Source of the DNA: Spirochaetia bacterium UBA6919
GTDB lineage: Bacteria > Spirochaetota > UBA6919
Reading direction: 5' to 3'
DNA length: 64,000 nucleotides
Assembly (NCBI GenBank): GCA_002450905.1
Contig: DKAT01000114.1
Span: 15,734 to 79,733 of the forward strand
The notes under the pieces are model-generated. The model was not told the DNA's origin. It searched no databases and saw only the letters and a program-made list of their open reading frames with translations. The stretch's first letter is position 1, and every line of letters starts with the position of its first letter. Shown piece by piece: positions 1 to 9,128 of this stretch. Position numbers and translations under genes: made by a program.

Positions 1-264
1 TAGATAATGTTATCGTATTTTCCATTGCATCGGAATAAATATAATACTTTGATCAGGATTATTAAACACATTCTATTCAGCCAGGATGAAACGGGGAAAT
101 CACTCAAAAGATAATTACGAACCTAAATTAAACAACAAATTATAATAAGTATTATGCCAAATCCAGTTTCTAATAATTAGATATCAAATATCATTCTTAA
201 TTCAGAAGGATAGAAAAACATTTATCCCATCATTTATCATATTCATACAGACTGAGAGCAGAAA

Positions 265-1269
265 TCAACGCCGTTTCCATCGGGAAATAATATTACAATT
301 GGGAAGAGCTTTCTGCAAATCCTGAAACCCTTTTTGGGTTAATTGAGTGTTACCAATGTCAAGAAATTTTAATTTCTGAAGGGCTATCAAATGTTTTATA
401 CCTCGATCAGTTATTTTAGTAGATGATAAATTTAGTTCAGTTAAATGATTCAGAGACATAAAATAAGGTAGTCCTAAGTCACCCATATTTGTATCGAGTA
501 GTGATAGCTTGGTTAGTTCTTTTAATTGATTAAGATGACCTAAGTAAAATAATCCCTGTTTAGATATGCCTGTATATCGTAATCCAAGATAGGATAATTT
601 CTTAAATCCAAGAAGATACTTTAAACCCCGATTGATAATTCTACTCACATCAAGATCAAGACGGGTTAATTCGTAAAGGGAATTTAAATATTGGAGACCT
701 TCTCCGTTAATGGAATTTTTTCCAATACCTAATTTCCTCAACTGAACAAACCCCTTCAAATGCTCCATACCACGATCGGTAATATGAGTACTGAATAATC
801 GAAGTTCCCTTAAATTCTTAAGATCCCTTAGATGACGGAGCCCTTTATTGGTTATTCGATTGGAACTTATATCTAATCCTTTCAGTTGTTTAAATCTTTT
901 TAGATCAATTAACTTCTCATCCGTCAGTTGGGTACGACTTATATTTAAATAAACCAGTTCCCTAAGACTTTTTAGTTGAATTAAACTACTTTCTGTTAAC
1001 TTAATTCCATATAATTTAAGTGATTTTAATGTCTTAAACTTACAAACTATGTCTATGCCAATATCCGTAATTTGGGTTTCCCCTATATTAAGTTTTTCTA
1101 GGGATTTAAGATGTTTTAAATATTCTATACTCACATCAGTGATTGGGGATTTTCTATAACTTACACCCGATAAATTAAGTTCCACAAGGCTTTTTAGATT
1201 AATTAAATGGATCAAATCCTCATCGACTATATTATCTTCACACAATTCCAGTTTCTTTAATGCCCCCAA
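265..1269 (-). CDS. Leucine-rich-repeat protein (3' part of a frameshifted lipoprotein gene)
   Basis: 334 codons read from a TTG. The protein is almost entirely LRRs of about 24 residues with the pattern L-x-x-L-x-x-L-x-L-x-x-T-x-I-T-D-x-G, ending in a cap containing LPNC. No function can be assigned beyond protein binding. The TTG is probably not the true start: the frame stays open upstream to a stop at 1360-1362 and encodes ATQKWLRGLRKYYSLEEL, which matches TQKWLKQWGKYYTIDQL in the LRR protein at 38698. A lipoprotein signal peptide lies just upstream in another frame (1302-1439). The gene therefore looks split by one frameshift. High confidence in the LRR family, moderate in the frameshift. 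Confidence 0.85.
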   Translation of the reverse strand: MGALKKLELCEDNIVDEDLIHLINLKSLVELNLSGVSYRKSPITDVSIEYLKHLKSLEKLNIGETQITDIGIDIVCKFKTLKSLKLYGIKLTESSLIQLKSLRELVYLNISRTQLTDEKLIDLKRFKQLKGLDISSNRITNKGLRHLRDLKNLRELRLFSTHITDRGMEHLKGFVQLRKLGIGKNSINGEGLQYLNSLYELTRLDLDVSRIINRGLKYLLGFKKLSYLGLRYTGISKQGLFYLGHLNQLKELTKLSLLDTNMGDLGLPYFMSLNHLTELNLSSTKITDRGIKHLIALQKLKFLDIGNTQLTQKGFQDLQKALPNCNIISRWKRR

Positions 1270-1301
1270 CTCCTCAAGGGAATAATATTTTCTAAGACCC
1301 C

Positions 1302-1439
1302 TCAGCCACTTCTGAGTCGCGTGGATATCCGATCTCCTGATCTTCCCCTCTGAGCTGATTTATCTCCATCGGATCCCGCACATGCCAAACTGAACCCTAA
1401 GATGTAGCCTAATATCATGACAAATTGATTTCTCATCAT
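1302..1439 (-). pseudogene. Lipoprotein signal-peptide fragment of the LRR gene
   Basis: A 45-codon frame starts at ATG 1439 with MMRNQFVMILGYILGFSLAC: a hydrophobic stretch ending in a lipobox (S-L-A-C), then a polar linker rich in D, G, S and R. It stops at TGA 1302-1304, inside the region where the LRR frame is already open (from 1359). Read together, the two frames give signal peptide, short linker and LRRs, as expected for a surface lipoprotein. A run of GGGG lies in the overlap. I infer a one-base frameshift, a sequencing error, or a recoding/phase-variation site. Confidence 0.55.
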
Positions 1440-1736
1440 CCCCAAACCCCAAAATAATCATCATTTCCTCAATAAATATAGTTCGTTGATACTAAACAAC
1501 CAAGAATTATTTCATGAAGAGATTACACAATTTTCATAATCTTCTCTATAATCATCAATAAGCCTGGTACCCCAATACTTCTGTAACGAAACAGTATCGG
1601 AATCAGAATTTTTAGTTCCGATGGTTCTTAGGTTCATTGCCTTTAGTTTAGAATCACATAAAACAGGTTTAAATGAAGAATCTTATTAATAATAGAATGA
1701 TTGGATAAATTTTTGTTTATAGAAAGAAGTGTTGTA
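1440..1736. other. Intergenic region with palindrome copy 1
   Basis: About 300 AT-rich bases between the LRR lipoprotein start and the end of the TPR-cyclase gene. A GAGG lies about 25 bases upstream of ATG 1439, too far to be its ribosome site. The only clear structure is the 27-bp near-palindrome at 1596-1622. Confidence 0.6.
1596..1622 (+). repeat. 27-bp dispersed near-palindrome, copy 1
   Basis: Left arm ATCGGAA, AT-rich centre, right arm TTCCGAT. Further copies lie at 15841, 40076, 47164 and 57140, and the 7-bp arms are identical in all five. The centre reads TCAGAATTTTTAG here. Confidence 0.85.
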
Positions 1737-3515
1737 TTATTTACTTGTCAGGAAATAGGTTTTAAGTTTGCCCTTGCCCTTGATTTCGATGTCACCGCGT
1801 TCTTCGAAGTGGAAGTCGTTTTGTAATAATTTGTAAGTGCTTTCTGTGACCTGGATATGTCCCGGGATGCTGTGAGATTCCATTCTTGAAGCAATGTTGA
1901 CGGTATCTCCCCAGAGATCGTAGATAAACTTCTTTTTACCAATGATTCCTGCTACGACAGGTCCTGAGTGGATCCCTGTTCGGATATTGATAGACTGATT
2001 CCGTTTTGAATTAAAATCCCTGATATACTTGTGCATCTGGAGTGCTAATTGGGCTATCATTTTGGCGTGATCACTGTTTTCTTGTGGAATACCGGAGACC
2101 ACCATATAGGCATCCCCAATGGTTTTGATCTTCTCAAGGTGATATTGCTCTGTCATTTCATCAAATGCGGTGAAGATTTCGTTTAATAGAGTGACGAGGT
2201 CTTGTGCAGACATCTTTTCAGATAACTGAGTGAAGTTTACAAGATCGGAGAACAGGACTGTGGCTTCTTTGAAGGAATCTGCGATGGTGGTGGGGTTATC
2301 TTTCAATCTCTCAGCTATGGATTGGGGGAGTATGTTTAGTAGAAGTTTTTCTGATCGATGTTTTTCGAGGGTGATTTGTTCGTTAAGGCTTACAAGTTCG
2401 ACATTTTTGAGGCGGTGGATTTCGGCTTCCTTCTGGGATGTTTCGATCTGGTGGGCGATTTGGATGTTTTTCATGACGGATTTGGATTTCTCACTGAGGG
2501 TTTCTTCTTTGATCTGGATATATAATTTATAGTTTTCTAATGATTTCTGGTGATTACCCCTTTTTTCATGGAGTTGAGAGAGGAGTTCGTAAGCCTGGTA
2601 CATCTTGGGTTTGACTTTGAGTTCAATTGCTTGTTGTAATCCTTTTTGGATATAAATTTCAGCGAGGTCAAGATTCTGATCCTTCATGTGGATACGGGCG
2701 ATGTCGAGGAGATTGGTGATGATAGCATTCTTATATTGGATTTCTTCTCTTAATTTCATGGAGGTTTCGAAGTATTCAAGAGCTTTTGGGTGATTGCCTA
2801 ATTGTTCCTGACAGAGACCCATTTTATGATAAGCAAGGGATCGGGTCTGGCTTCCTTCCTCGTGATTTGCAAAATTGAGGGTCTTTTCTGCAAAATCCAT
2901 TGCCTTGTCGTGTAGATTCATTTTGAGATAAATTTCGCAGGTGAAATTGGCTATATAGGCTGCACGGGAGTAATCGTCAGCTTTGAGGGTATGTTTCAGT
3001 GCACTTTCACAATATTCCAATGCGGTTTTATAGTCTCCCAGTTCCCCTTGAATGGCTCCAAACTGTCCCATCGTATTGGTTAATGCAAAGCTATAGATAT
3101 AACTCTCATCTTTAAAGGTGGTCAGCATTTTATAGTTTTTGGATAAGACTTCGAGTGCCTGATCAAAGTTCCCGAGATTTCTATAGACAATTCCCTCTAA
3201 GGCACAAGCAAAGGACTCCCCTACTTTGTCATCTAATTTGCTAAAGATTTCTTTGGACTTAAAAACATTTTCAAAGGCTTTGTCATATTGACCTGAGACC
3301 ATATTTAAATATCCAAGTCCTACTGAACTGTAAGCTATACCTTTGTCATAGTGGAGATTTTGTGATTTACGATGTACATTTTCTAACATCTCTTTAGCGT
3401 GTTTGGGATTTGAAATAAATAAGAGTAATGCCAGTTCGTTGGTTGCATCGATGTTTTGATATTCATCGGTTGTGCTTTTGATGATGGATTCCAGTTGCTG
3501 GATGCGTAGTTTCAT
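1737..3515 (-). CDS. TPR-containing class III adenylate cyclase
   Basis: 592 aa, soluble (no signal or membrane segment). About 340 residues of tetratricopeptide repeats and a short coiled coil (around 365-385) precede a class III nucleotide cyclase domain (about 400-585). The metal-binding aspartates are visible in LFSDLVNFT and IKTIGDAYMV, and the transition-state Asn/Arg in DTVNIASRM. The Lys in KIKTIGD and the Asp in YDLWGD are the residues that select adenine in this family, so it should make cAMP. The TPRs probably regulate the cyclase by protein contact. Leucine zipper-like ILPQSIAERL directly before the domain is the usual cyclase transducer. Monocistronic by spacing. Confidence 0.93.
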   Translation of the reverse strand: MKLRIQQLESIIKSTTDEYQNIDATNELALLLFISNPKHAKEMLENVHRKSQNLHYDKGIAYSSVGLGYLNMVSGQYDKAFENVFKSKEIFSKLDDKVGESFACALEGIVYRNLGNFDQALEVLSKNYKMLTTFKDESYIYSFALTNTMGQFGAIQGELGDYKTALEYCESALKHTLKADDYSRAAYIANFTCEIYLKMNLHDKAMDFAEKTLNFANHEEGSQTRSLAYHKMGLCQEQLGNHPKALEYFETSMKLREEIQYKNAIITNLLDIARIHMKDQNLDLAEIYIQKGLQQAIELKVKPKMYQAYELLSQLHEKRGNHQKSLENYKLYIQIKEETLSEKSKSVMKNIQIAHQIETSQKEAEIHRLKNVELVSLNEQITLEKHRSEKLLLNILPQSIAERLKDNPTTIADSFKEATVLFSDLVNFTQLSEKMSAQDLVTLLNEIFTAFDEMTEQYHLEKIKTIGDAYMVVSGIPQENSDHAKMIAQLALQMHKYIRDFNSKRNQSINIRTGIHSGPVVAGIIGKKKFIYDLWGDTVNIASRMESHSIPGHIQVTESTYKLLQNDFHFEERGDIEIKGKGKLKTYFLTSK

Positions 3516-3869
3516 AATTTACAATATCTAATTTCGTTTTAATGTCTATCGAAATATATTGGAGGATTGAGGAGATGTCAAGGGAAATTATTAATTTAAT
3601 GGTGGATTCGAATTGTAGAGGCGTTGTTTCATTGAACACCATCCGTATTTTTCTTGTTTCTACGTAGCTTAGTAATGAGATTATCTAATTTTCTGACAAT
3701 TTCAAGACCTTCTTTTGCTATTTTTTTAAATGTTTATCTAATTAACTCCGAGTATGTGATTCCTTTGGATGTAACACAGGCATTTAAGTCATTTCTTGAG
3801 ATGTTATTAGATATAAAACTTCCTGAATAAATTATTGTTTATAAGACTTACAGGAGAATTGGAAATCAT
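3516..3869. other. Intergenic gap with a possible coding relic
   Basis: 354 bases downstream of the radical SAM gene. On the minus strand, one frame from 3838 to 3629 reads like a degraded protein: a polar stretch ending SELIR, an in-frame TAA (3734-3736), then an amphipathic FKKIAKEGLEIVRKLDNL tail ending at TGA 3629-3631. A plus-strand frame over the same bases is also open. No start codon or ribosome site supports either, so this is only a possible relic. Confidence 0.25.
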
Positions 3870-5048
3870 CTATTCTTTATCGATAATCTGGTACACTGGC
3901 TCTTTTTGAGGGTTATTTGAAAAACCGTCCATTGTAGGTAGCATATCCTCCTTTGTTAGAATAGGGGGCATTTGAATAGGAGCTACGTGACTAATATTAT
4001 ATGCATAATCGCTTACAATCTGCTTTCCAGTTTTTCTACTCATTCTCAAGTGAGGCTCAACAAAACATCCCATCCAACATCCCTCGCAATCTTCAAATCC
4101 ATGAAGACTTTTATCGTATTCCTCTGTCTTAACCATATCATCCAAAGTCATTTCGTTGAGATTACCAATCGCCATACGATCACACAAAGATATACTCCCA
4201 TCGGGTTCTAAAAAGATTTTATAACTTCTGAAATGATCTGTTAAGTAAGGGCATAATTTAGGACTTTTTCCAAGGGTATAGAGGGCGATCCCTTTGACAT
4301 AGGATTCCATCATATCGACGTGATCTTCTTTGAGAGCAAGTTCACAGACATCCATTAATTGCTGGGTATAGGATAGTTTTGAGACGAATGAATCTCCGTC
4401 TTGATAATAGAACGTATTGACTGGGGCTATGGAGTGCTTCCAACCGAATTCTTTGGATAATTCAAACATTTTGGGGACCTGTGCGATATTGAGATCCGCC
4501 ATGACGGTGTGGAGGGTGATTGTAGATTTTGAATTTAACTGGGCGTGTAAATCTTTTATCATGTGCATGTGTTTTAGCATGGTTTGGGTAACGTTACTGG
4601 CTCCTCGTAATTTATCGGCAACATCGTCAAAACCATCGAAGGATATGGATAAGTTCACGTTGTTTTTGAGAGCAGATTCCATACATCGCATGACGTGTTT
4701 TGTATTTCCATAGAGATTTGAGATTAATAAGATACCAAAGGGAAAATAATTAGGTGCGATTTCGAGGATTTCGGGCAATTCTTTGATGAGGGTTGGCTCC
4801 CCGCCGGAAATGGTACAAGATGCAAAGGGGTATGATTTTAATTTATCCATGTAATCTTTAAAGATTTCTACGGAGAATACGTTTTTCTGGTCCCTCATCA
4901 GGGTGGTATTGCACATAGGGCAATGCTGGTTACATAGATTTGTGGCGACGAGATTTAAATTGATAATAGCTGATTTTTTTTGTAAATATCGTAAGACGTT
5001 TTTAATGCCGACCTGGGCTTTATCGAATGTATTTTTAATGTTAGTCAT
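3870..5048 (-). CDS. Radical SAM protein with SPASM-like C-terminus
   Basis: 392 aa. The radical SAM cluster motif is C39-x3-C43-x2-C46 (ATNLCNQHCPMC), with the SAM-binding ISGGEPT following. The C-terminus carries extra cysteines (KLCPYL, ISLCDR, DCEGCWMGC), as in SPASM or twitch domains that hold auxiliary Fe-S clusters in peptide- or cofactor-modifying enzymes. The substrate is unknown and no small precursor peptide is recognisable nearby. ATG 5048 is preceded by GGAGTAATT. It lies 40 bases downstream of mazG on the same strand and may be cotranscribed. Confidence 0.88.
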   Translation of the reverse strand: MTNIKNTFDKAQVGIKNVLRYLQKKSAIINLNLVATNLCNQHCPMCNTTLMRDQKNVFSVEIFKDYMDKLKSYPFASCTISGGEPTLIKELPEILEIAPNYFPFGILLISNLYGNTKHVMRCMESALKNNVNLSISFDGFDDVADKLRGASNVTQTMLKHMHMIKDLHAQLNSKSTITLHTVMADLNIAQVPKMFELSKEFGWKHSIAPVNTFYYQDGDSFVSKLSYTQQLMDVCELALKEDHVDMMESYVKGIALYTLGKSPKLCPYLTDHFRSYKIFLEPDGSISLCDRMAIGNLNEMTLDDMVKTEEYDKSLHGFEDCEGCWMGCFVEPHLRMSRKTGKQIVSDYAYNISHVAPIQMPPILTKEDMLPTMDGFSNNPQKEPVYQIIDKE

Positions 5049-5088
5049 AATTACTCCATTTAGAGATTTATATTTATTGTTTTTTTTC

Positions 5089-5865
5089 TTAAATTATATT
5101 TGCTTCCTGAGTCTTTACAAGCTCCCAATAGGAGTTGAGCTTTTCAAGACTGCAATGATCAATGGACTCTCCCTGACTTGATATCATTTGTTCCATCTTT
5201 TGGAAACGAGTTGTGAACTTATCAATGGACTTTTGTAATGCAAATTCGGGATCTATCTTCATTAATCTTGAGACATTGACGAGGGAAAATAACAGATCAC
5301 CTAATTCCTCTTCTACATCTTGTTTATTTTTATGGAGAACCTCTTTGAGTTCATTTATTTCTTCAAGCACCTTTTCAAAAGAGGATTGAGCGTCATCCCA
5401 ATCAAATCCGACGCGGGATACCTTTTCCTGGACTTTAACAGCCTTTGCAAGGGCTGGGAGAATTTTGGGGATGCCATCTAATACGGATTTTCGATCCTTT
5501 TTTTCCTGCTTTTTAAGGGCTTCCCAATTTTTTAGAATTGTTTTGGTATCTGTGGTTTTGAGATCTCCAAATACATGGGGATGTCTTGTAATTAATTTAT
5601 TATTAATCCCATCGAGTACCTGATTTATGGAAAAGACATTATCTTCAGATGCCAGTTCACTTAAGAAAACAACCTGGCACATAACATCGCCGAGTTCCTC
5701 TTTTAACTCCTTGAAGTTTTTATGGATAATCGAATCAATAACTTCATAAGTTTCTTCCAGTAAATATGTTTTTATGGTATCGAAATCCTGCTCCTTATCC
5801 CATTGACAACCGTTTGGTCCTCTGAGAGTTTTGATAATTTCTACCAACTTGTCGAATTCTATCAT
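5089..5865 (-). CDS. mazG: Nucleoside triphosphate pyrophosphohydrolase MazG
   Basis: 258 aa, the usual length of two-domain MazG. It hydrolyses NTPs/dNTPs to NMP and pyrophosphate, cleaning the pool and lowering ppGpp in E. coli. The family start GPNGCQWDKEQ is present, with the metal-binding EE...E and ELGD elements in both halves (LLEETYEVIDSI / KEELGDVMCQV and VLEEINELKEVL / EEELGDLLFSLV). Confident assignment. Radical SAM gene follows at 40 bases. Confidence 0.95.
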   Translation of the reverse strand: MIEFDKLVEIIKTLRGPNGCQWDKEQDFDTIKTYLLEETYEVIDSIIHKNFKELKEELGDVMCQVVFLSELASEDNVFSINQVLDGINNKLITRHPHVFGDLKTTDTKTILKNWEALKKQEKKDRKSVLDGIPKILPALAKAVKVQEKVSRVGFDWDDAQSSFEKVLEEINELKEVLHKNKQDVEEELGDLLFSLVNVSRLMKIDPEFALQKSIDKFTTRFQKMEQMISSQGESIDHCSLEKLNSYWELVKTQEANII

Positions 5866-6036
5866 CTTGCCTAGTATGATCCATTTTTCAGTAATCTTTA
5901 TAAAATAATAATAACTAATAAAATAGTCAATGGTTATGAATTTTGGTTGAAGAATTTTCTTATCTCTTATAATAAGATAACATATAAAATATTTTTTTCA
6001 TGATCATTATAATTTTTCTTGATTTTTTTTATTGAA

Positions 6037-8628
6037 TTATTTTTTATTTGATTTCGCTATTTTCTTGTATTCTTCGGATTTATTTTTATTGCCAAGTTTT
6101 AGATAGGCATTTGAGATGAGGTGATAACTGGATTTCGTATGTGGGTGGGATTTACCGAGTAATTTTTCCTGAATTTCAATTGCTTTTAATAGATGATCGA
6201 TGGAGATCTGGAATTTTTTTAAGTGGTAATAACAATGGGCGATGTCGTAATAGATTTGTGCAGTATTTAAATGGGGTTTTTTGTATGTGTAAAGATATAT
6301 TTCCATTGCCTTGATTAGAAATTTGAGGGATATTGAAAATTGTTTTTTCTTAAAATAAACCACTCCAATTGCGTGAATACGAGTTGCTGTATATGGATTT
6401 TTTTCTCCATAGACCTTTTTATAGATTTTCAAAGATTTATTGAAGTATTCTAATGTTTTGTCATATTGTGTTTTGCGGAAATATATTACGCCGATTTCAT
6501 TATAGATATTTGCTTTGTGTGGATGATTTTTGCCAAGGATTTTTTCATAGATTTTTTTAGCGTTTAAATAATATTTCAAAGCAGTGTTGTATTGTTTTTT
6601 ATTATATTGAGTTTGACCATTTTTATAATAGATGTGTGCTATATATCTATAGCATGCTATTGTTTTATAATGATTTTTACCCAGAATATTTTCCAGGGTC
6701 TTTTTGGAGTTTAGAAAATAATTTAAGGCGATATTATATTTGCCTTTTTTATGATAAACCAGTCCAATATTAAGATACATTGTCGCGGTGCTTGGATGAT
6801 TTTTACCAAGGATTTTTTCATAGATTTTAATTGATTTTTCATAGTAATTTAATGATGTGTTATAATTTTGTCTATCAAAATATACTAATCCGATTATATT
6901 GTATATATGCGCGGTGCGTGTATGATTTTTACCAAGGATTTTTTCATAAATATTCTTAGTCCTGGTATAATAATCCAAAGCTGTGTTATATTGTTTTTTC
7001 TTGTAATATACCAGTCCAATATGTGAATAATTGATTGCTGTTCTATAATGATTTTTCCCGAGGATATTTTCAAAGATCTTTAAGGAGTTCATGTAATGAT
7101 TGAGTGCTATGTTATATTGGCCTTTTTTATAATATATTTGTCCAATGTTCATATTGATTGTAGCAGAATAGGGATGATTTTTACCAAGGATTTTTTCAAA
7201 AATGTTATATGCTTTTATATAGTAATTTAATGATTCTTTGAAATCTTCTTTTAAAAGATATACTACACCTATTCCATTGTATGCAATACCGGTCCATTTT
7301 TGATGTTTAATTTTTTGGGATATTCTCAATAATTGATTGTAGTAGAAAAGAGATTCTTTGAATTGATATAGTTTTAGATAAAATAGACCCAGGCGGTTTA
7401 TTATACTCAAGGATTGGGGATTATTTTTTAGTGCTAATTTGTAATATTCCATGGCTTTGTTATAATTCTGTTTTTTTCCTTCAATTTCCCCTAGTTTCTC
7501 ATAGCTGTTGGAGAGCATGATACGAGAATACTTATAATGGATTATTTTTTGAAATAGCTTTGCTGAAGTGATATAATCCTTATCATTATAGAATCCTAGA
7601 GCCGTTTCGTATTTCCCTTCCATCTTTCCTTCCCACCTTGCCTTTGCAATTTTATCTTCTTCCAATGACTTATATAAGATATAATTATTTTTAGTATAAT
7701 TGAACATTGGCTTTCTTAAGGAGGATGGGCGAATAGTGGGAATCTGATGTTCATTCACCTTCACCATGATCTGGGTTGTTTTGTAGATAAGGGCGGAGTA
7801 AAGGTCATAGAAATCAAAACGTTCACCCCGTAAGGATTTTTGGGTAAAGAGATCTGCAAAGAATGATGCGAAGGTAAGGGTAAAGATTCCATTTCCTCTT
7901 TTGGAGTATCCGATTTGATTTAAAAAGCTTTTGGTGTTGGAAAAAACTTCTTTATAAGCAGGTATGTTTAAAAAATCACCTTCTTTTGATTTCTGATGGG
8001 CAAGAGAGCTATATATTCTTAATATGTTTTTACGGTAACTGATTTTTTCATTAATTTCTTTGTCTGACAAATCATTTCCGCTTAATTGTTTGGTATTCGT
8101 TATAACTTTCCTGGCGCTCCTTTCTCTTAAAGTACTTAGATCATTATCATCCTCATTCTGACTGTCTCCTGCAGATGAATAACAAGAATCCATAATAAAT
8201 ATGGTGTCATTATTAAAGCTATTCATGATATCCTGAAGTTCTTTTTTATTGATGGTTTTCTCATCTACCATCCATGGGGCACCGTCTATATTTCCATGGC
8301 CGCTGTAGATGATGAATATCAGTTCATCTTGTTTAACGGATTTTATGAATGTTTTCAACACGTCTTTGAAATTATTTGAGGTGAGATTTTTTTTAATGGT
8401 GATTTGATGGGTATTTAAGATTTTTGAGAATAGGGATTTGTATAACAACATATCGTTTATTGGGTATTTTAGATTATAAATAGGGGTTTTGTAGTCTTGA
8501 TTTGCTATTAAAAGGGCTCTTATTTTTGGTTTTTTAAAGGAATTAAAGGGAGTTTTGTTATTTGCTGAGGAGATGGACGTCAGAGAGATGAGGATTATGA
8601 GGTTAATCGCGTATTTAATTGTTTTCAT
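6037..8628 (-). CDS. Secreted caspase-like (C14) protease with C-terminal TPR array
   Basis: 863 aa. MKTIKYAINLIILISLTS is a probable signal peptide, with cleavage after SSA. Residues about 35-310 form a caspase-fold peptidase: the dyad is His111 in YSGHG and Cys149 in MDSCYS. From about 335 to the end there are TPRs, mostly 42-residue kinesin-light-chain type, each carrying KILGKNH followed by a turn such as P-x-T-A. The DNA coding these repeats is itself repetitive. Substrate unknown; the TPRs probably select partners and the signal peptide places it outside the cytoplasm. Stands alone, about 250 bases downstream of csrA. Confidence 0.88.
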   Translation of the reverse strand: MKTIKYAINLIILISLTSISSANNKTPFNSFKKPKIRALLIANQDYKTPIYNLKYPINDMLLYKSLFSKILNTHQITIKKNLTSNNFKDVLKTFIKSVKQDELIFIIYSGHGNIDGAPWMVDEKTINKKELQDIMNSFNNDTIFIMDSCYSSAGDSQNEDDNDLSTLRERSARKVITNTKQLSGNDLSDKEINEKISYRKNILRIYSSLAHQKSKEGDFLNIPAYKEVFSNTKSFLNQIGYSKRGNGIFTLTFASFFADLFTQKSLRGERFDFYDLYSALIYKTTQIMVKVNEHQIPTIRPSSLRKPMFNYTKNNYILYKSLEEDKIAKARWEGKMEGKYETALGFYNDKDYITSAKLFQKIIHYKYSRIMLSNSYEKLGEIEGKKQNYNKAMEYYKLALKNNPQSLSIINRLGLFYLKLYQFKESLFYYNQLLRISQKIKHQKWTGIAYNGIGVVYLLKEDFKESLNYYIKAYNIFEKILGKNHPYSATINMNIGQIYYKKGQYNIALNHYMNSLKIFENILGKNHYRTAINYSHIGLVYYKKKQYNTALDYYTRTKNIYEKILGKNHTRTAHIYNIIGLVYFDRQNYNTSLNYYEKSIKIYEKILGKNHPSTATMYLNIGLVYHKKGKYNIALNYFLNSKKTLENILGKNHYKTIACYRYIAHIYYKNGQTQYNKKQYNTALKYYLNAKKIYEKILGKNHPHKANIYNEIGVIYFRKTQYDKTLEYFNKSLKIYKKVYGEKNPYTATRIHAIGVVYFKKKQFSISLKFLIKAMEIYLYTYKKPHLNTAQIYYDIAHCYYHLKKFQISIDHLLKAIEIQEKLLGKSHPHTKSSYHLISNAYLKLGNKNKSEEYKKIAKSNKK
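6500..7240 (-). repeat. Tandem TPR-coding DNA repeats
   Basis: Within the caspase-TPR gene, a block reading gatttttaccaaggatttt on the plus strand recurs almost unchanged near 6525, 6805, 6930 and 7170, with close variants near 6675 and 7055. Spacing is a multiple of about 126 bases (42 codons). This is direct repeat DNA able to recombine and change repeat number. Confidence 0.7.
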
Positions 8629-8688
8629 GGCAATAACCTTCGATTAATAGGATGTTATAAAATATTATTATTGGAAAGGTATTTTGGC

Positions 8689-8717
8689 ATTATATACACT
8701 TCTATAAATTAATTTAT
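8689..8717 (-). promoter_or_regulatory. Possible promoter of the caspase-TPR gene
   Basis: On the minus strand TATAAT lies at 8694-8689, about 60 bases upstream of ATG 8628. The -35 position (around 8712-8717) is only AT-rich with no good match. Weak prediction. Confidence 0.3.
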
Positions 8718-8876
8718 GAGAAAGATAGACTTATTATATTATGCTCCTAATAAAATATACTAATTGCAATTAAGCTTTGATGAGGTGTATTATTTTGATG
8801 TCATTCTATGGACATAATGATATCATTTTATACTGTAATTGTAAAAATAATATAATTAGGATAGATTTGTAAAAAA

Positions 8877-9125
8877 TTATTGATCTTTTTTCTTTTTTTT
8901 CACAATAATTTTACTTAAATTATTGAGGTCAGTTTCAGCATTCGTTTTGCTGGCTTCGATGTTGGAAGCTTGGATTTCTTCGTAGATTTCTTTTCTGTGG
9001 ACGCTGACATTTTTTGGGGCGGTGATACCGATTTTCACCTGATCCCCTTTGATGTCTACAACACGAATTTCTATCTCATCCCCGATCATAATAGATTGAT
9101 TAGGTTTTCTAGCCAGAACTAGCAT
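8877..9125 (-). CDS. csrA: Carbon storage regulator CsrA
   Basis: 82 aa. RNA-binding translational regulator; the homodimer binds GGA motifs in leaders. MLVLARKPNQSIMIG and the RNA-binding VHRKEIYEEI (with Arg44) are intact. A C-terminal tail of about 30 residues beyond the usual 60, ending in a lysine run, is longer than in E. coli and resembles the FliW-regulated class. It starts three bases after the fliW stop, so it is translationally linked to its antagonist. Last gene of the flagellar operon. Confidence 0.97.
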   Translation of the reverse strand: MLVLARKPNQSIMIGDEIEIRVVDIKGDQVKIGITAPKNVSVHRKEIYEEIQASNIEASKTNAETDLNNLSKIIVKKKKKDQ

Positions 9126-9128
9126 GGC

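Noticed and set aside
4417..4713. Plus-strand open frame of 98 codons
   Set aside because: Lies wholly inside the radical SAM gene on the other strand, with no ribosome site or domain. Same for many other frames antisense to clear genes.
6500..7240. CRISPR-like regularly spaced repeats
   Set aside because: The repeats are in frame, code for TPR motifs, and the spacers are themselves similar and protein-coding; there are no cas genes.
6037..8628. TPR-CHAT / craspase-type defence protease
   Set aside because: No type III CRISPR effector or crRNA array in the window, and the protein has a secretion signal and the caspase domain at the N-terminus.
8816..8827. 12-bp perfect palindrome AATGATATCATT
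   Set aside because: In very AT-rich DNA such short palindromes are expected; no second copy noticed.
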